From Macrostomum hystrix (lineage: Eukaryota; Platyhelminthes; Macrostomidae), in NCBI GenBank assembly GCA_950097015.1, contig CATNEN010000038.1, positions 22,506,001 to 22,570,000 on the forward strand: a DNA stretch of 64,000 nt, written 5' to 3'. The notes beneath the pieces are model-generated. The model ran no database searches. It was not told the DNA's origin and saw nothing but the letters and a program-made list of their open reading frames with translations. Positions 35,301-46,943 of the stretch are shown one piece after another. Position 1 is the first letter of the stretch; each line of letters begins with the position of its first letter. Position numbers and translations under genes: made by a program.

Positions 35301-38300
35301 CATTTAGTAACACGCATAAGTATTAATTGCTTCACAGGCTGATCTGTACACAGGCTTTGGAAGTGCAGAGCAATAAGTCAATTACTCATAATAATGACAG
35401 TTTGATAAGTAAAATCTAATTATGTTGCTTTTAGAAGTGAATTCCTTTAGAAAATAAATTGCAAAAGACTTGACTCTGAGCCAGCCACTATACTCAAGAG
35501 AGTCTGTAACCAAGCAGTCTTTAGGAAAAATTGTTTTAAAAAATTAAAACAGACAGTCAGACGCAATCTAATATAGACAGTGTTGTGTGAAACAGACCTT
35601 TGCACTGTCTGTGAGAAGTCTCATTGTGCTCATGCTCATGCTCACAGTGCCTCTGTCTGCAATCTAAAGGTAAAGAACGCCTTAGAAAAACTTTTCGAGT
35701 CTTTCATGGTCTCAAATTTATTTCATATTCTTCCAAGCCACTGCTCTGTTTTGCCGGCGTTTCCGCTGACACAATGACAGTTTTGAAAAAAAACTCTTTA
35801 GAAAGACAATTTAGGAATAATGACCTATTTACGAGCAGAGAAGAATGCAATTAGCTTTATTTGTTGGAATTTCTACTGGTAACTCTTTTAGAGATTAATG
35901 CACCATCATATAGGTTTCGATATTTTATTAAGGTTACAAATTGCGTTATTTTAAACAGCGATTTCTGTTATGTCTAACGGAACTTGATTACCCACTAAAC
36001 TTAATCAATCTGCTTTCCAAAGCAGATTTTATCCTAAAAGTGCACGTGGTTCAGTCTAGCAAAGTCAAGTCAAGTTACCCGGCCTTTGCCGACGACGAAA
36101 ACTATTTCCAGCGGGTCCCGTTGATAAGGACGCCATTCCGCGGACTGCGCACAACGTGGTGTTTGCTTGTTTTAGTTTGGTTTCCTAGGAAACTAGTATT
36201 TGATTGGCTTGTACAGGGAAGACTGACATCTTTGTAAACTCGTAGGCATGAGAATAAGAGGATTATGAAACTTAGTTTCAATTCTGTTTAACGTGCTCCA
36301 CCTGTCTAACACTGCCAATCTAAACAAATTTTAGAATATCACAAGAATATTTTAATGAAAAAAGTTAAAAACATTTATATTGGGTGGCATCTATTCTTTG
36401 ATCTTTAAATATCATACCATTAAAACTCTCTACTTACCTACTTAAAGTAGCTCAAAGTAAAAAAAATTATATATATATATTTCAAAATTTAGTACGCGAT
36501 TGAATAGCAGCGAAATAAGCAGGCGACACTCACCTGGATTTCGCAACGGCAGCAGCAGCGGCTCGTGCTCCGGCGATGGCAGACGTCGATGCTGCGGAGT
36601 CGGATGACAGGGCCCGAAATCGCGTGGCCAGAACGGGCCGTGTTGGTCTCGCAGCAGGCCGTACTGGTCCCGGTAGCGTCCATCTGACTGGCGCGTCATC
36701 ACCGAGCCGTCGGGGAGGCGGCCGGCAACGGAAACGCCGACGCCCACGCGGCTGACGCCAACGCCGGCGCAGGCCTGACGAAAGCCGTCTCTGGTGAAGT
36801 TGCTGAATAGCAACAGGCGCTCCTCAGCTGTCAGATCGCCAAACTGGCGCATGGCTTCCAGACCTTGACGAAGCTGGGCAGACGGTGCAGAACTAGAAAC
36901 CACCTGCTGCTGCTGCTGCTGCTGCTGTGACGTCCAGGACGACGACAATGTCGTGGTTGTCAGCTGGCGTGTTGCTGATATTAAAGGAAGAGGTTCGAAC
37001 TGATCGACAAAAGCGTCGGCATCGTCGGCCTCCTGAAGCTGTCGCCCACAGTCGGCCTCTTCGTCAGCTCCACCATAATTGGCAGCTCCGACTCGGAATC
37101 GGGCGACCCGTCGATTGACTACAAACGGAGACTGCGATGCGACTGCGGCCGATGACTGCGCGATCTCTCGATCAATGACGTCATCGTTCTGATACGGATA
37201 GGCCTCGCTTTCAACGCCGGTTATTGTTCTCCGGAGAAGGCGCTGATCGCCGTAGAATCGCCCAGCTGCCCCCATCATCGCTGCCGACGTGGCCGATGAG
37301 GCCGCTGCGTTGCGCAGCTGCGTCAGCTCCCGCTCCCTCTGGGCGGCAGCTTTCAGTCGGGCCAGTTCGCGACTCCGGCGCTGCCGCTCCGCTGGCGGCG
37401 TGTCGAGGGCTTCGCGGACTCGCCGGCTTATCTCGGCTTCAAGTTCTCGACGAAGCTGCTCTCGCCATTCTGGGTTGCCTGCCACCGCCCCATGAAGCAG
37501 TTAATCATCAATAATAATTTGATCCAAATACTTTACTAATAACTATTAAAAGTTCAATCTTTACTGGTTATTTTTATTCGAGACATTTTAGGCTCAGGAA
37601 TTTTCCAAGAGAAACGTATTTAGGGATTTTCCATAACCTTTCAGGCTTCGGAATTTTCCACGATATGTCAGGTCTGGGAATTTTCCATAACCTTTCAGGC
37701 TTTGGAATTTTCCACGATATGTCAGGTTTGGGAATTTTCCATAACCTTTCAGGCTTCGGAATTTTCCACGATATGTCAGGCTTCGGAATTTTCCATAACC
37801 ATTCAGGCTTCGGAATTTCCCGCGACATTTCAGGCTTGGGGATTTTCCATAACCATTTAGGCTTGGGAATTTCCTATGACCTTTCTAGCTTCGGAATTCG
37901 ACATGAAATTTTAGGCCTTTGAATTTTCCATGATAGTTAATGTAAGGAAATTTACATGATTTTTTTGCTTTATTTAGACTTCTTATGACCTTCTATTGAC
38001 CATGGAAGGGCCTAAAAATTCATGCTAAACATATTGTAAAATTAAAGAAAAGGTCAGTTAGGCAAGATGAAGTGACTGGTTGAAATCGATTCCTCCCTAA
38101 AAAGTTGCATAAATAATGGTTTCTGAGGGAAGTGTTCAAAGAGAACTGATGGAAAATAGAGGTGGAGAAGTGTGGGCAGATCAATCGTGCAGCCAGCTGT
38201 ACTACTCAAGCTCTGCCTACTCACCTGTCATGTCAATCTCCTGCTGTTTCGCCCGCTGTAGCAGTTCAATCTCTTCGTGCTGCTGTTTCATTCGCAGTTC

Positions 38301-38420
38301 TCGATCCTCGCTAACAGACAGCACCGATTGGTGCCGGCGAAATCTCTGGAGTTGCTGCTGCTGCTGTTGCTGCTGCTGCTGAGTCGCTGATGAGTCCTGT
38401 TTATCGAGTGTTGTTTCCAT
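26301..38420 (-). CDS. AGBL2/3: Cytosolic carboxypeptidase 2/3-like (tubulin-tail carboxypeptidase)
   Basis: M14D zinc carboxypeptidase; family members trim glutamates (and other C-terminal residues) from tubulin, notably in axonemes. Sixteen exons join in frame: 38225-38420 (ATG 38420), 36534-37478, 34351-34543, 33739-34051, 33134-33320, 32868-33025, 32045-32302, 31525-31748, 31217-31440, 30797-31013, 30457-30598, 29302-29358, 28627-28806, 28363-28422, 26633-26922, 26301-26475; 1273 codons, 3' end unresolved. Visible: polyQ and coiled N-terminus; the FESRFESGNL motif; N-domain with TDLYTKRHTQWFYFKVQN; zinc-site HPGE (exon 6); LNPDGVIVGNYR and DLNR substrate-binding segment (exon 7); third zinc His in CDLHGHSRKPN; catalytic-Glu region FTMEATFSG (exon 8). 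All key residues are present. The tail adds about 400 residues with a basic KRRKRKSKKKEK run. Closer to AGBL2/AGBL3 than to AGTPBP1 or AGBL5 by the N-domain motifs. Most introns hold minisatellites. Confidence 0.93.
26990..27285. repeat. 16-bp minisatellite (AGBL intron 14)
   Basis: Unit AGGGGAGAAATGAGAC on the plus strand, about 17 copies with minor variants. A closely related unit occurs in opposite orientation in intron 10 (30655-30780). The purine-rich strand is the plus strand. Confidence 0.85.
27738..27870 (-). repeat. SINE family 2 fragment (AGBL intron 14)
   Basis: The minus-strand reading has a B-box GAGCTCGATTCCGCG and GGCGCAGCCGCGGAGAG in family order. Truncated at its 3' side. 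Confidence 0.6.
28906..29206. repeat. 93-bp tandem repeat, about 3.2 copies (AGBL intron 12)
   Basis: CTGTTACTATTTTTAGATT starts at 28906, 28999, 29092 and 29185, exactly 93 bp apart. Units are nearly identical, so the expansion is recent. Confidence 0.9.
29930..30190. repeat. Degenerate GGCGAGGG minisatellite (AGBL intron 11)
   Basis: Irregular 6-18-bp repeats of GGCGAGGGTA/GGCGAGGGAA run from about 29960 to 30190. The related motif AGGCGAGGGCGAAA recurs in intron 9 at 31045-31165. Confidence 0.75.
30655..30780. repeat. 16-bp minisatellite (AGBL intron 10)
   Basis: Alternating units TCTCATCTCTACCGTG and TCTCATCTCTCCCCTG, about 8 copies, ending about 18 bp from the 5' splice site of exon 10 on the minus strand. 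Confidence 0.85.
31045..31165. repeat. GGCGAGGGCGA minisatellite (AGBL intron 9)
   Basis: About 8 imperfect units of AGGCGAGGGCGAAAATG type fill most of the 203-bp intron. Confidence 0.7.
31781..31953. repeat. 19-bp minisatellite, about 9 copies (AGBL intron 7)
   Basis: Unit GGTGGTTGTCATGGCGTGA with few substitutions, close to the 3' splice site of exon 8 (31749). Confidence 0.9.
32385..32660. repeat. 19-bp minisatellite, about 14 copies (AGBL intron 6)
   Basis: Unit CTCATTGGTCAGTCTCACT with C/T and TC/TT variants. Each unit includes an ATTGG (CCAAT-box core) by chance of its sequence. Confidence 0.85.
33421..33720. repeat. 30-bp minisatellite, exactly 10 copies (AGBL intron 4)
   Basis: Unit ACAGGTGAGGATAATGTCAG plus CCACTTTAGC; ten copies in register, the last one diverged. 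It begins 18 bp inside the intron from exon 4's 5' splice site. Since 30 is a multiple of 3, open frames arise on both strands and are spurious. Confidence 0.92.
34080..34310. repeat. 10-bp minisatellite (AGBL intron 3)
   Basis: Imperfect units GAGCATGGCT / GAGCATAGTT, about 22 copies, next to the 3' splice site of exon 4 (34052). Confidence 0.8.
34944..35150 (+). repeat. SINE family 2 copy (AGBL intron 2)
   Basis: Contains CTCGATTCCGCGGCGAGGCC, GGCGCAGCCGCGGAGAG, GCCTGACAATGAGAAAG and CACACCTGTGTGAGAG in family order. The B-box side is the best preserved of all copies; the A-box side is lost. Confidence 0.65.
37575..37925. repeat. 27-bp minisatellite with 54-bp alternation (AGBL intron 1)
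   Basis: Units alternate between GGAATTTTCCATAACC and GGAATTTTCCACGATATG types, so the effective period is 54 bp; about 13 units, decaying at the right. Open frames over it (for example on the minus strand) come from the period being a multiple of 3. Confidence 0.88.
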
Positions 38421-38469
38421 TTTCCCTAATAACTATTGACTTCGAGAAAATTATGGACAATAGTTATTC

Positions 38470-38560
38470 CGCCTGTAGCAATAGGTTAGTTAGCGGCATT
38501 AGTCATCGCTTGTATGACGTCCTAGGTTCGATTCTGTTCAGCTGGCAAGTGTAACCTAAA
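38470..38560 (+). repeat. tRNA-like SINE head upstream of AGBL gene
   Basis: TTAGTTAGCGGCATTAGTC (A-box-like) and CTAGGTTCGATTCTG (B-box) in tRNA order and spacing, 50 bp upstream of the AGBL start codon. No downstream body matching families 1 or 2 was seen. Confidence 0.45.
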
Positions 38561-39159
38561 AAATTAAATTTGTTTGTACTCGTAAGTTGATCTTGTGTAT
38601 AGAAAGGCAGCTTTAAAAAGTTGAACTCACGAGTAATACGAATTTGCTTTACAAATTAGAACCTACAATAAAATTAGCAAAGTCAGCTGACTAACTGGGT
38701 TGCTATGGCCTCAACAGGACAGGAAGTTGAGTGTTGAAGTAGTTTCAAAGCGCGGAGTCTGCACCCTGATGGTTAAAGGAGTGTGGACTGAGACAAACTT
38801 CCTTGACAACAACCAGTTAGTTATAGCAGTTGTGAGAGGAGAGACTGGCCGCTGATAGAACAGCTTTAGTGAGATTTTGAAAGCATCGACTCAGAAAAAT
38901 ACACCATTGGATAGCTTGAAGAGGCTAGAGCAGAAAATCTGATAGGAAACTGGGTCCGTTCTATAGTGCCAGCGTATCTCTGTTTAATTACAGAAATTTA
39001 CACTGCCGGGATGGGACCTTGTATAGTCAAACATATCTTGCTAACGCTTTTATGGTACGAACTGTAAATGCTCACAGAGATAAGCAGAGTAAGAGGCACT
39101 AGAGTAGAGAGGAAGTCAAGAGAAGGGAAGGGAAACAGGAGAGAAAAGAAGGACATATA
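38561..39159. other. Upstream region of AGBL gene
   Basis: No gene seen. Presumed promoter side of the minus-strand carboxypeptidase gene. No clear TATA box or repeats. Confidence 0.35.
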
Positions 39160-40085
39160 GGACAAGAGGAGATGGGACAAGATGAGATGGGACAAGAGGA
39201 GATGGGACAAGATGAGATGGGACAAGATGAGATGGGACAAGATGAGATGTGACAATTGGAGAAAGGACAAGAGGAGATGGGACAAGAGGAGATGGGACAA
39301 GAGGAGATGGGACAAGCCGAGAGGGGACAAGAGGAGATGGGACAAGAGGAGATGGAACAAGTGGAGAAGGGACAAGAGGAGATGGGACAAGATGAGATGG
39401 GACAAGAGGAGCTGGGACAAGAGGAGATGGGACAAGAGGAGATGGGACAAGATGAGATGTGACAATTGGAGAAGGGACAAGATGAGATGGGAAAGAGGAG
39501 ATGGGACAAGATGAGATGTGACAATTGGAGAAGGGACAAGATGAGATGGGACAAGAGGAGATGGGACAAGAGGAGATGGGACAAGTCGAGAGGGGACAAG
39601 AGGAGATGGAACAAGTAGAGAAGGGACAAGAGGAGATTGGACAAGAGGAGATGGCACAAGATGAGATGGGACAAGAGGAGATGGGACAAGATGAGATGGG
39701 ACAAGAGGAGATGGGACAAGATGAGATGGGACAAGAGGAGATGGGACAAGATGAGATGTGACAATTGGAGAAGGGACAAGATGAGATGGGACAAGAGGAG
39801 ATGGGACAAGAGGAGATGGGACAAGAGGAGATGGGACAAGAGGAGATGGGACAAGTCGAGAGGGGACAAGAGGAGATGGGACAAGATGAGATGGAACAAG
39901 TGGAGAAGGGACAAGAGGAGATGGGACAAGAGGAGATGGGACAAGAGGAGATGGGACAAGAGGAGATGGGACAAGAGGAGATGGGACAAGATGAGAAGGG
40001 ACAAGAGGAGATGGGACAAGTGGAGATGGGACAAGATGAGATGGGACAATATGAGATGGGACAAGATGAGATGGGACAAAATGAA
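39160..40085. repeat. 15-bp purine-rich minisatellite, about 62 copies
   Basis: Unit GGGACAAGAGGAGAT with variants GATGAGAT, CCGAGAG, GTGGAGA and AATTGGAGA, 926 bp. The plus strand is almost pure purine plus C. Frames of 100-359 codons on both strands are repeat translation (for example WDKRR or SHLLL periodicity) and not genes. Confidence 0.95.
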
Positions 40086-41900
40086 AAAAGAGGAGACAAG
40101 TAAAAAGGAGACAATATAAATATTAATAAAGAACATAAAACGAGAAAAATTTCTTACCTTCCCTTCTGATGTGCTCAAATATTATGCTAGAAATTATCGT
40201 TGCAAAAAATATAAATTCAAGTTGTCACCGAATCCGCTGCAGCCATAGTCATATATGCAGGGACTTACAAAATAGTTTGGCCCCTATAGCCTGTACGATA
40301 AACACGCTATTGGCTGATGCCTGCCAGACGGACAGAATGAGAGAAAGAGAGAAAGGTGAGAGAGCCATGCACAGCTACCTGCAGCAGTACTCCGGGTAAT
40401 TAATGATTATTAAAAAAACTATCAAACTCAATTCTGGCTAACGGGCTCGATGCGCGAGAGAACACAAACAAACTCACACCAAACTACTCGAACACCGCTC
40501 AAACTATTATCGGAGAATCTAAATTCTCTCGTCTCTAATTCGTAAATTTTCTTCTCCTCTCTTGCTTGTCCCATCACTGGCTGTGTAGGCGAGCAATTCT
40601 CGCGTTAAACCAACTTCTCACATTTCATTATCAACGTATTCGTATTTCGAATACGTTTGAGTTGAGAAAACTGTGTGCGAGTACTGTTGTCGCATTTAAT
40701 TAGGTATTAATAAACGCAGAAATATTCATATTCACTTCAGTCAATTTGTCGCCTGCCTAATTGTGCACACAGTCGGTCCAATACTGCCTAGCAACGGCGT
40801 AGCAACTAGCGAACTATAGACACGCAATTCAGCTTGCATATTAATCTCGATTCAACACAAAAACAGTAGAAAATGTAAAAGCAAAGCGTCTGTTAATAAC
40901 CAACCTAATTGCTTTCCAAATGTCAGAAATGAGATAGTTCTGCCAAAAGCTGTGACAAAATCGCTACCTTATAAGCCTTATCGGTGCAGTCACGTTTATC
41001 TCTAGTTCATTAAGCTTCAGTTAAATACCTATTTCACACAACGATTAGGTTTCGAGCTAAAAGTACACATTGACCTGATGCCGTTCGAATCTCATTTAGT
41101 TTCGATTGCCAAATACTCAAACTTATAATAATAATAATAATAATAATAACGGAAGGGACATTTTTAGGAGGAACGTTAAAACTCTAACGGATTTTGAGGA
41201 TTCCAAGCTAAAAAAACTATTATCAATAATTACGCAATTAAAAACGCATTGCCTAGCGAAAAATATTTCTAAGAAACATGAATTTCCTCGCACTATATTT
41301 TGCTAATTTAAACAAAAAAACGAAAGCATCGTAAAGATTCTTAGAACAAATGCAATCTTTAATATTTCTTAACTCATTTTTAATTGGTGAAAATCTTCAA
41401 CTAAGTAAAAATCGATTTTATGTATTTATTTGTTTTTAAACAATTTTGAGGACAAAAGCTTAACTGAATGCACATAAGACAGGGGGTCGAGTTTGGATTA
41501 GAAAAACACAAGGTATGAAAGCGGATAAATTATTTATTCATTGCATTCGCTACTATGGAAAATTTATATTTTTTTGAGGAAATTTCAGCATTAAGATGTA
41601 TATTTATATTCCGGTAATAACTGGATAAATTTTATTAACTAGTAGATAAGCTACTATGTGATAATATATAATTATAACATAGGATACTGGTAACTATTTG
41701 AGTAACATAATAATAGATTAAAGTTCCTATTTAACTAGCGTAAGACATTGTGCAACAATAGGCGATGGGGTAAGTGCCAATGCAAGTCAGACTGAACATG
41801 ATTTAACTGCTGCATCAGCTAATAGAAATAACTGAATGCTGAATTGCTGTGCTAAAATGCTGTGCCTTGTTAACTTTGCCACAACTGAGAGATGTATGGT
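40086..41900. other. AT-rich intergenic DNA
   Basis: Between AGBL and TMEM33. Contains an AAT trinucleotide run at 41125-41150 and nothing recognisable as a gene. Confidence 0.4.
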
Positions 41901-41903
41901 GGT

Positions 41904-42262
41904 GATTAGAGAGATAGATAGGTAGGATTAGAGAGATAGACAGGTAGGATTAGAGAGATAGACAGGTAGGATTAGAGAGATAGACAGGTAGGATTAGAGA
42001 GATAGACAGGTAGGATTAGAGAGATAGGTAGGATTAGAGAGATAGACAGGTAGGATTAGAGAGATAGACAGGTAGGATTAGAGAGATAGACAGGTAGGAT
42101 TAGAGAGATAGACAGGTAGGATTAGAGAGATAGACAGGTAGGATTAGAAAGATAGACAGGGAGGATTAGAGAGATAGACAGGTAGGATTAGAAAGATAGA
42201 CAGGAAGGATGAGAGAGATAGACAGTGAGGATGAGAGAGATAGACAGTGAGGATTAGAGAGA
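41904..42262. repeat. 22-bp minisatellite, about 16 copies
   Basis: Unit GATTAGAGAGATAGACAGGT plus AG; one unit has lost GACAGGTA-type bases. It lies about 450 bp beyond the TMEM33 stop codon. Confidence 0.9.
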
Positions 42263-42544
42263 CTTGGGAATAAATAGATGAACAGCGTTAAAAAATTAGA
42301 AGTGCCTCAAGCAACGCTACCCTGACAGTCAACTAGTAACAATTAAGGGCATAAGTTGGACATAAGTACAAACTACAAGAATGAAAGCAAGTAACTTTCA
42401 AACGAAATTTAAAAGAAACAAAAGACTAATTGTAGATCGAAAGTGGTTAACTAATTTACTGTATATATATGTATTCAAAAGTAAGCAATAGAAAAAGTTC
42501 AGAATAATTTTTTTAAATCCGCTGGCTAACGGTCTATAATCCTG

Positions 42545-42600
42545 TGGCTGCCACCCCCTGTCCACGGACTGAACAGCTGTACACAGCCCATAGATTTCTA
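42545..42600 (+). repeat. SINE family 1 body fragment
   Basis: TGTCCACGGACTGAACAGCT and GTACACAGCC match the body of the copies at 1340-1625 and 25150-25445. The tRNA head is absent. Confidence 0.5.
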
Positions 42601-42714
42601 TCTATCTTATCCTACTAACTTGAGAGGTTGTCGGATCAGAACAAGCATTTCCACAGCTACAATATTCTCATATTTCTACTACATAAGTAGTGTGAATAGC
42701 AAATCGGAGACAAT

Positions 42715-44349
42715 TCAATAGACATAGTTCTGCGGCGCGTCAGGCGGACAGAAGCGCAGCACGAAGGCGACGCCGCCGCGGATGACAGTCTGGGCGAAGC
42801 GCGGACAGCTGGGCGACAGGCAGAACAGTTCGGCTCTCTGGCGCAGGTCGCGAAACACAGTGCGATTGTAGGGATTGCGCTGGGAACAATAGCGAAACGT
42901 TAGGAAGCGATAATAGAGAAACGGCGTGACAATGGATCCGTAGCCAGTGAATAGCATGAGAATCACGGCAGGCATGATTAAGATTTCATTCAGGGCTATC
43001 AGTGTTAGCATTGTGCGCGTATTCTGGTCGACCCAACCGGTCAGGCGAAGCACCTGCGATGGTTTAAAGCGAGTTAAAGTTGCGATGTTATATTTATAAA
43101 GGTTAGGATAATGCGTGAAATCTATATATCAATAAACTTCTTTAAAGTGTGAACCCCTACATTACTAAGAAGGTATATGTGACTCATGAATTCTCAGAGG
43201 ATATTGCAGGGTGTTAATCCTGAAGTTCCAGAGGATATTGCAGGGTGTTAATCCTGAAGTTCCACAGGATATTGCAGGGTGTTATTCCTGAAGTTCCAGA
43301 GGATATTGCAGGGTGTTATTCCTGAAGTTCCAGAGGATATTGCAGGGTGTTAATCCTGAAGTTCCAGAGGATATTGCAGGGTGTTATTCCTGAAGTTCCA
43401 GAGGATATTGCAGGGTGTTATTCCTGAAGTTCCACAGGATATTGCAGGGTGTTATTCCTGAAGTTCCAGAGGATATTGCAGGGTGTTATTCCTGAAGTTC
43501 CACAGGATATTGCAGGGTGTTATTCCTGAAGTTCCAGAGGATATTGCAGGGTGTTATTCCTGAAGTTCCAGAGGATATTGCAGGGTGTTATTCCTGAAGT
43601 TCCAGAGGATATTGCAGGGTGTTATTCCTGAAGTTCCAGAGGATATTGCAGGGTGTTATTCCTGAAGTTCCAGAGGATATTGCAGGGTGTTATTCCTGAA
43701 GTTCCAGAGGATATTGCAGGGTGTTAATCCTGAAGTTCCAGAGGATATTGCAGGGTGTTATTCCTGAAGTTCCAGAGGATATAGCAGGGTGTTATTCCTG
43801 AAGTTCCAGAGGATATTGCAGGGTGTTAATCCTGAAGTTCCAGAGGATATTGCAGGGTTTTAATACTGAAGTTCCAGAGGACACATGGAGAGTGTTAATC
43901 CTGAAACAAACCTGAGAGGCCAGCGGCAGCTGATGATTGCCCAGCACCTGCCTAGTGTACACAGTCGAGTGCAGCAGAGCAAACAGGAACACTGGCACCA
44001 GGGCCAGAGTAACAGGAGCCGGGGCCATTGCAAAGATAAGCACAAACAGCAGATAATGAGCATTGTCCTCGGCCATCAGACGTCTCAGTCCGTCAGCATT
44101 CATCCTGACCCCAGCCTCCCTAGCTCGGGTGTGCAGCTTCAAAGCGGAAGCCACACCGTAGGCTAGCAGAGCTCTGGTGTGCCATGCCGGAAGGGAGGTG
44201 AACAGATAAAGCACGGAGAAAGCCAGGGTGCCAATGCGGGCCATGTACATCAGCACTTCGTGATTGCTGCGACCAGCAGCTGGAGGTTGCTGCTGCTGCT
44301 GCTGCTGCTGACCAGAATTTTCAGTACCTTCTCCATCTGGTTGTTGCAT
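42715..44349 (-). CDS. TMEM33: TMEM33 (Kruppel-homologue-2/Pom33-like ER membrane protein)
   Basis: Multi-pass protein of the endoplasmic reticulum and nuclear envelope; family roles include shaping ER tubules, nuclear-pore distribution and ER stress signalling. Two exons, 43912-44349 (ATG 44349) and 42715-43053, joined in phase 0, 258 residues (vertebrate members about 247). The N-terminus has an 8-Gln run (residues about 14-21). Hydrophobic segments lie at about residues 38-58, 95-130 and 155-185. The family core is clear: ALLAYGVASALKLH, DNAHYLLFVLIFA, FPVLLF-like LVPVFLFALLHSTVYT, ALNEILIMPAVILMLFTGYG, FLYYRFLTFRYCSQRNPYNR. The intron of 858 bp is mostly a 34-bp minisatellite. Confidence 0.93.
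43190..43905. repeat. 34-bp minisatellite, about 21 copies (TMEM33 intron)
   Basis: Unit GTTCCAGAGGATATTGCAGG plus GTGTTATTCCTGAA. The first diverged units begin within about 6-20 bp of the 5' splice site (43911). Variation is limited to TTAT/TTAA and AGAG/ACAG alternations. Confidence 0.95.
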
Positions 44350-46236
44350 CCTCTGTTTCTATTTTACTATAAAGAAATTATAATATTTTCAAGACCGCAA
44401 CTAGCACTGAAAATCGAAAGTCGCACAATAAATTAGCTATAAATTAGAAAAAGTGCCAGATTTAAAGAGTATTACAAACTTGCTATGCTTTGCTTGGATT
44501 AGCATCTCATGTGACTTCAAAAGTCACTACATTAGCAGATATTGAAGTATGGTTGTTCTTGTCAGTTATATAGCTTAAAATAAGTGCTTTACAAAGCGTG
44601 ATTAAATAGAAAAATAATTATAATAGAAATACACAGCCAGATATAGTGGCAGATTGGTTGTCAGTTTCTGTGGTTCACCTATTTAAACTAGCATTTAGTA
44701 TATTCAGAGAGTGATTCAATAAACAGAATATATATATATATTGAATTAGTAATAAAAACTTTATTATAAAATCTTATTTGTAGCTAATATAGATCCTACG
44801 AGTATTACCTATATATACCTGTCTGCAATGTTTTAATGACAACAACTTATTGATTTTTAATTTTGGTGTGCCTTGTCAAGGCTTGGCACACCTTGGTCCA
44901 TTGCAGAGCTAGAAGGGGTCCAAACTATTGATTAATACATGACACTCAAGAGCCCAAAAAATCATATTGCAAGCACCAGCATGAGTGTCTAAGTCAAGAT
45001 TTTAAAACTTGGAGTTTGACTACAAGGGATTTGTTTCCACAAGCAATACTTTACCACAGTAAGAACTACTGAGTATGCTTGAATAAGTGCAGTCTATATC
45101 AATTAGAGCAAGGACACCTTTGCATAATAGCATCTTTAGATTAGTTAGGCAGCAAGAGCTTTCTTGGATAAAGGAGCAACTCTTGTCCTTATTGGAATAG
45201 AATTAAGAATTGAGAAGGATTGAGAAAGGTGCTCTTTAGCCATGCCTCTTTCTGCTGGCTGCTCAAGTCTTTTCAAAGAATTTCAAGCATGCGGGCATGC
45301 TGCACTTTAGAAAATTCCAAAAAGCGGGGATCCATGGATTGTCAAGTTTTTTCAATAGCTGGACTCTTATTGTTTAGCTAATTAGGTTGCTAGGATTTCT
45401 TTTGGTTAGGAATGTCCTATGGAGATGTAGAGTAGATCTAATGGATTGGTTGGTCGTTTTGTCATGGTGTCTAGGTTGTACAGTCTGGTTAAAAATTACG
45501 CAGTGTCCATGGTGTTAAGAAATACCTTGTACGTCACTTGAAAAGAACTGTGAAATGGTGCATTGAAAGTATAGGATTATATAGATAGTTGATTTAGCCG
45601 CCTAAGATATCTCATTGTTAAGCATGGAAATCGTCCAGGCTTTTTCTCAGACTCCAAGTCTCAAATTTAAGTTATCATAGTCAGATAGACAGACAGGTCT
45701 TAGAGATTTAGTATAACATGATTATTTTCTAATTATAGATAGTTCAGAGGCGAAGTATTATGGGACAATAAAACCTTTGTACAAAGCAGACAGCAAAAAT
45801 GTAACGCAACCATTTAATTTGGGTATTTTTTCAATACAATGGTTTTTCCATTGGTGAAATCTTCTTTCATGCTCCACATTTAACCTACACACTTACCATC
45901 CAGCCTTTAGTTTGGCATTATGCTTACCAACTAAATAAGTAAGAGGAGACACCGCAATATCTATAGGCTGTGGCCACTGGCTATTGACACAAAAACTACT
46001 TTGGATTTTGGTTGTTTTTGTGTCAATAGATCAGCATCACACACATTTTGGGCCTAATCCTATTGAAAAAATGGTACAAGTATAGTAAAATCAACTCTCA
46101 TTTTTTGTTGACTAGTAAAAAATGCCCCTAAATCAAAGTAAAATATTATTTTAATAAAGATAAAACTTTATTTGATTATCTATTTCTAACTTGATTATCA
46201 TTTTTATATAAACAAATTACTAGGTAACTAGGACTA
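44350..46236. other. Intergenic DNA upstream of TMEM33
   Basis: Presumed minus-strand promoter next to 44349. No gene or tandem repeat seen. Confidence 0.4.
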
Positions 46237-46878
46237 GGGTAATGTATCATAAACCAAACAAGAATGTGTATTTTTTTAACTTCAAACCTAAGCTACAGAT
46301 TTTCTATTTAAGATATGATGATAAATCAAAAGCCAAGTTATAGAAAACAGTTACATTTTTCTAAAAAGTATCTGCTTTTGCTATTTTGACAAATAGAAAA
46401 AATGCTATTCCTGCTTTTTATCTAAAACCGAACAATGATTTTCATGTATCTTCAAACCAAACAGAGAATTTGATGTTTGGTTTTACAATTTGAGTGAGTG
46501 GTTTAATCTTATTTTAAGGAATGAACTATCATGAATTATGTCATTTGAAAGCATTTTTCATGCTCTATAAATAACTACATTTATGGTCATTTAATTGGCT
46601 AGCAACCACATACAATCCTCGTTATAAGTACATACTGAAAAAATATTGTTCAAAAGTATGCTTTTGCAATAAAAATTTCTACTGAAACATCAATATATTT
46701 TTTCCTCTTAATGCTTCATTGCACATCATGCCTCAGCTTGTAGATAATTTCTTCAGCTTTCAAATTAGGTGTTCTGTGAAACACAATAGCTTGTTTCTGT
46801 CTTGCATGAGACCAAGGAAGGAGTCAAAATTCTTGTTCGGTTTTGAGGATACACTGTTCGGTTGATGATACATTACCC
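46237..46878. mobile_element. TA-flanked MITE, copy B
   Basis: The 642-bp element has ends GGGTAATGTATCATAAACC and TTGATGATACATTACCC, flanked by TA. Same orientation as copy A and uninterrupted where A carries its 75-bp insertion. At the hAT site it has a diverged but single target (CCTCGTTATAAGTAC). Confidence 0.88.
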
Positions 46879-46943
46879 TATAAATTATTAAATGTAGAGC
46901 ATGTTACATGAAGACAACCTATCTCAATCAGGCTAAAAATACT

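Noticed and set aside
36442..36533. Extension of the AGBL exon 2 frame to 36442
   Set aside because: A consensus donor (CCAG/GTGAGT) ends the exon at 36534 and exon 3 continues the protein in phase; the extra codons are intron.
39099..40178. Frames of 160-359 codons on both strands
   Set aside because: Purely periodic translation of the 15-bp array, no conserved family, present in several frames at once.
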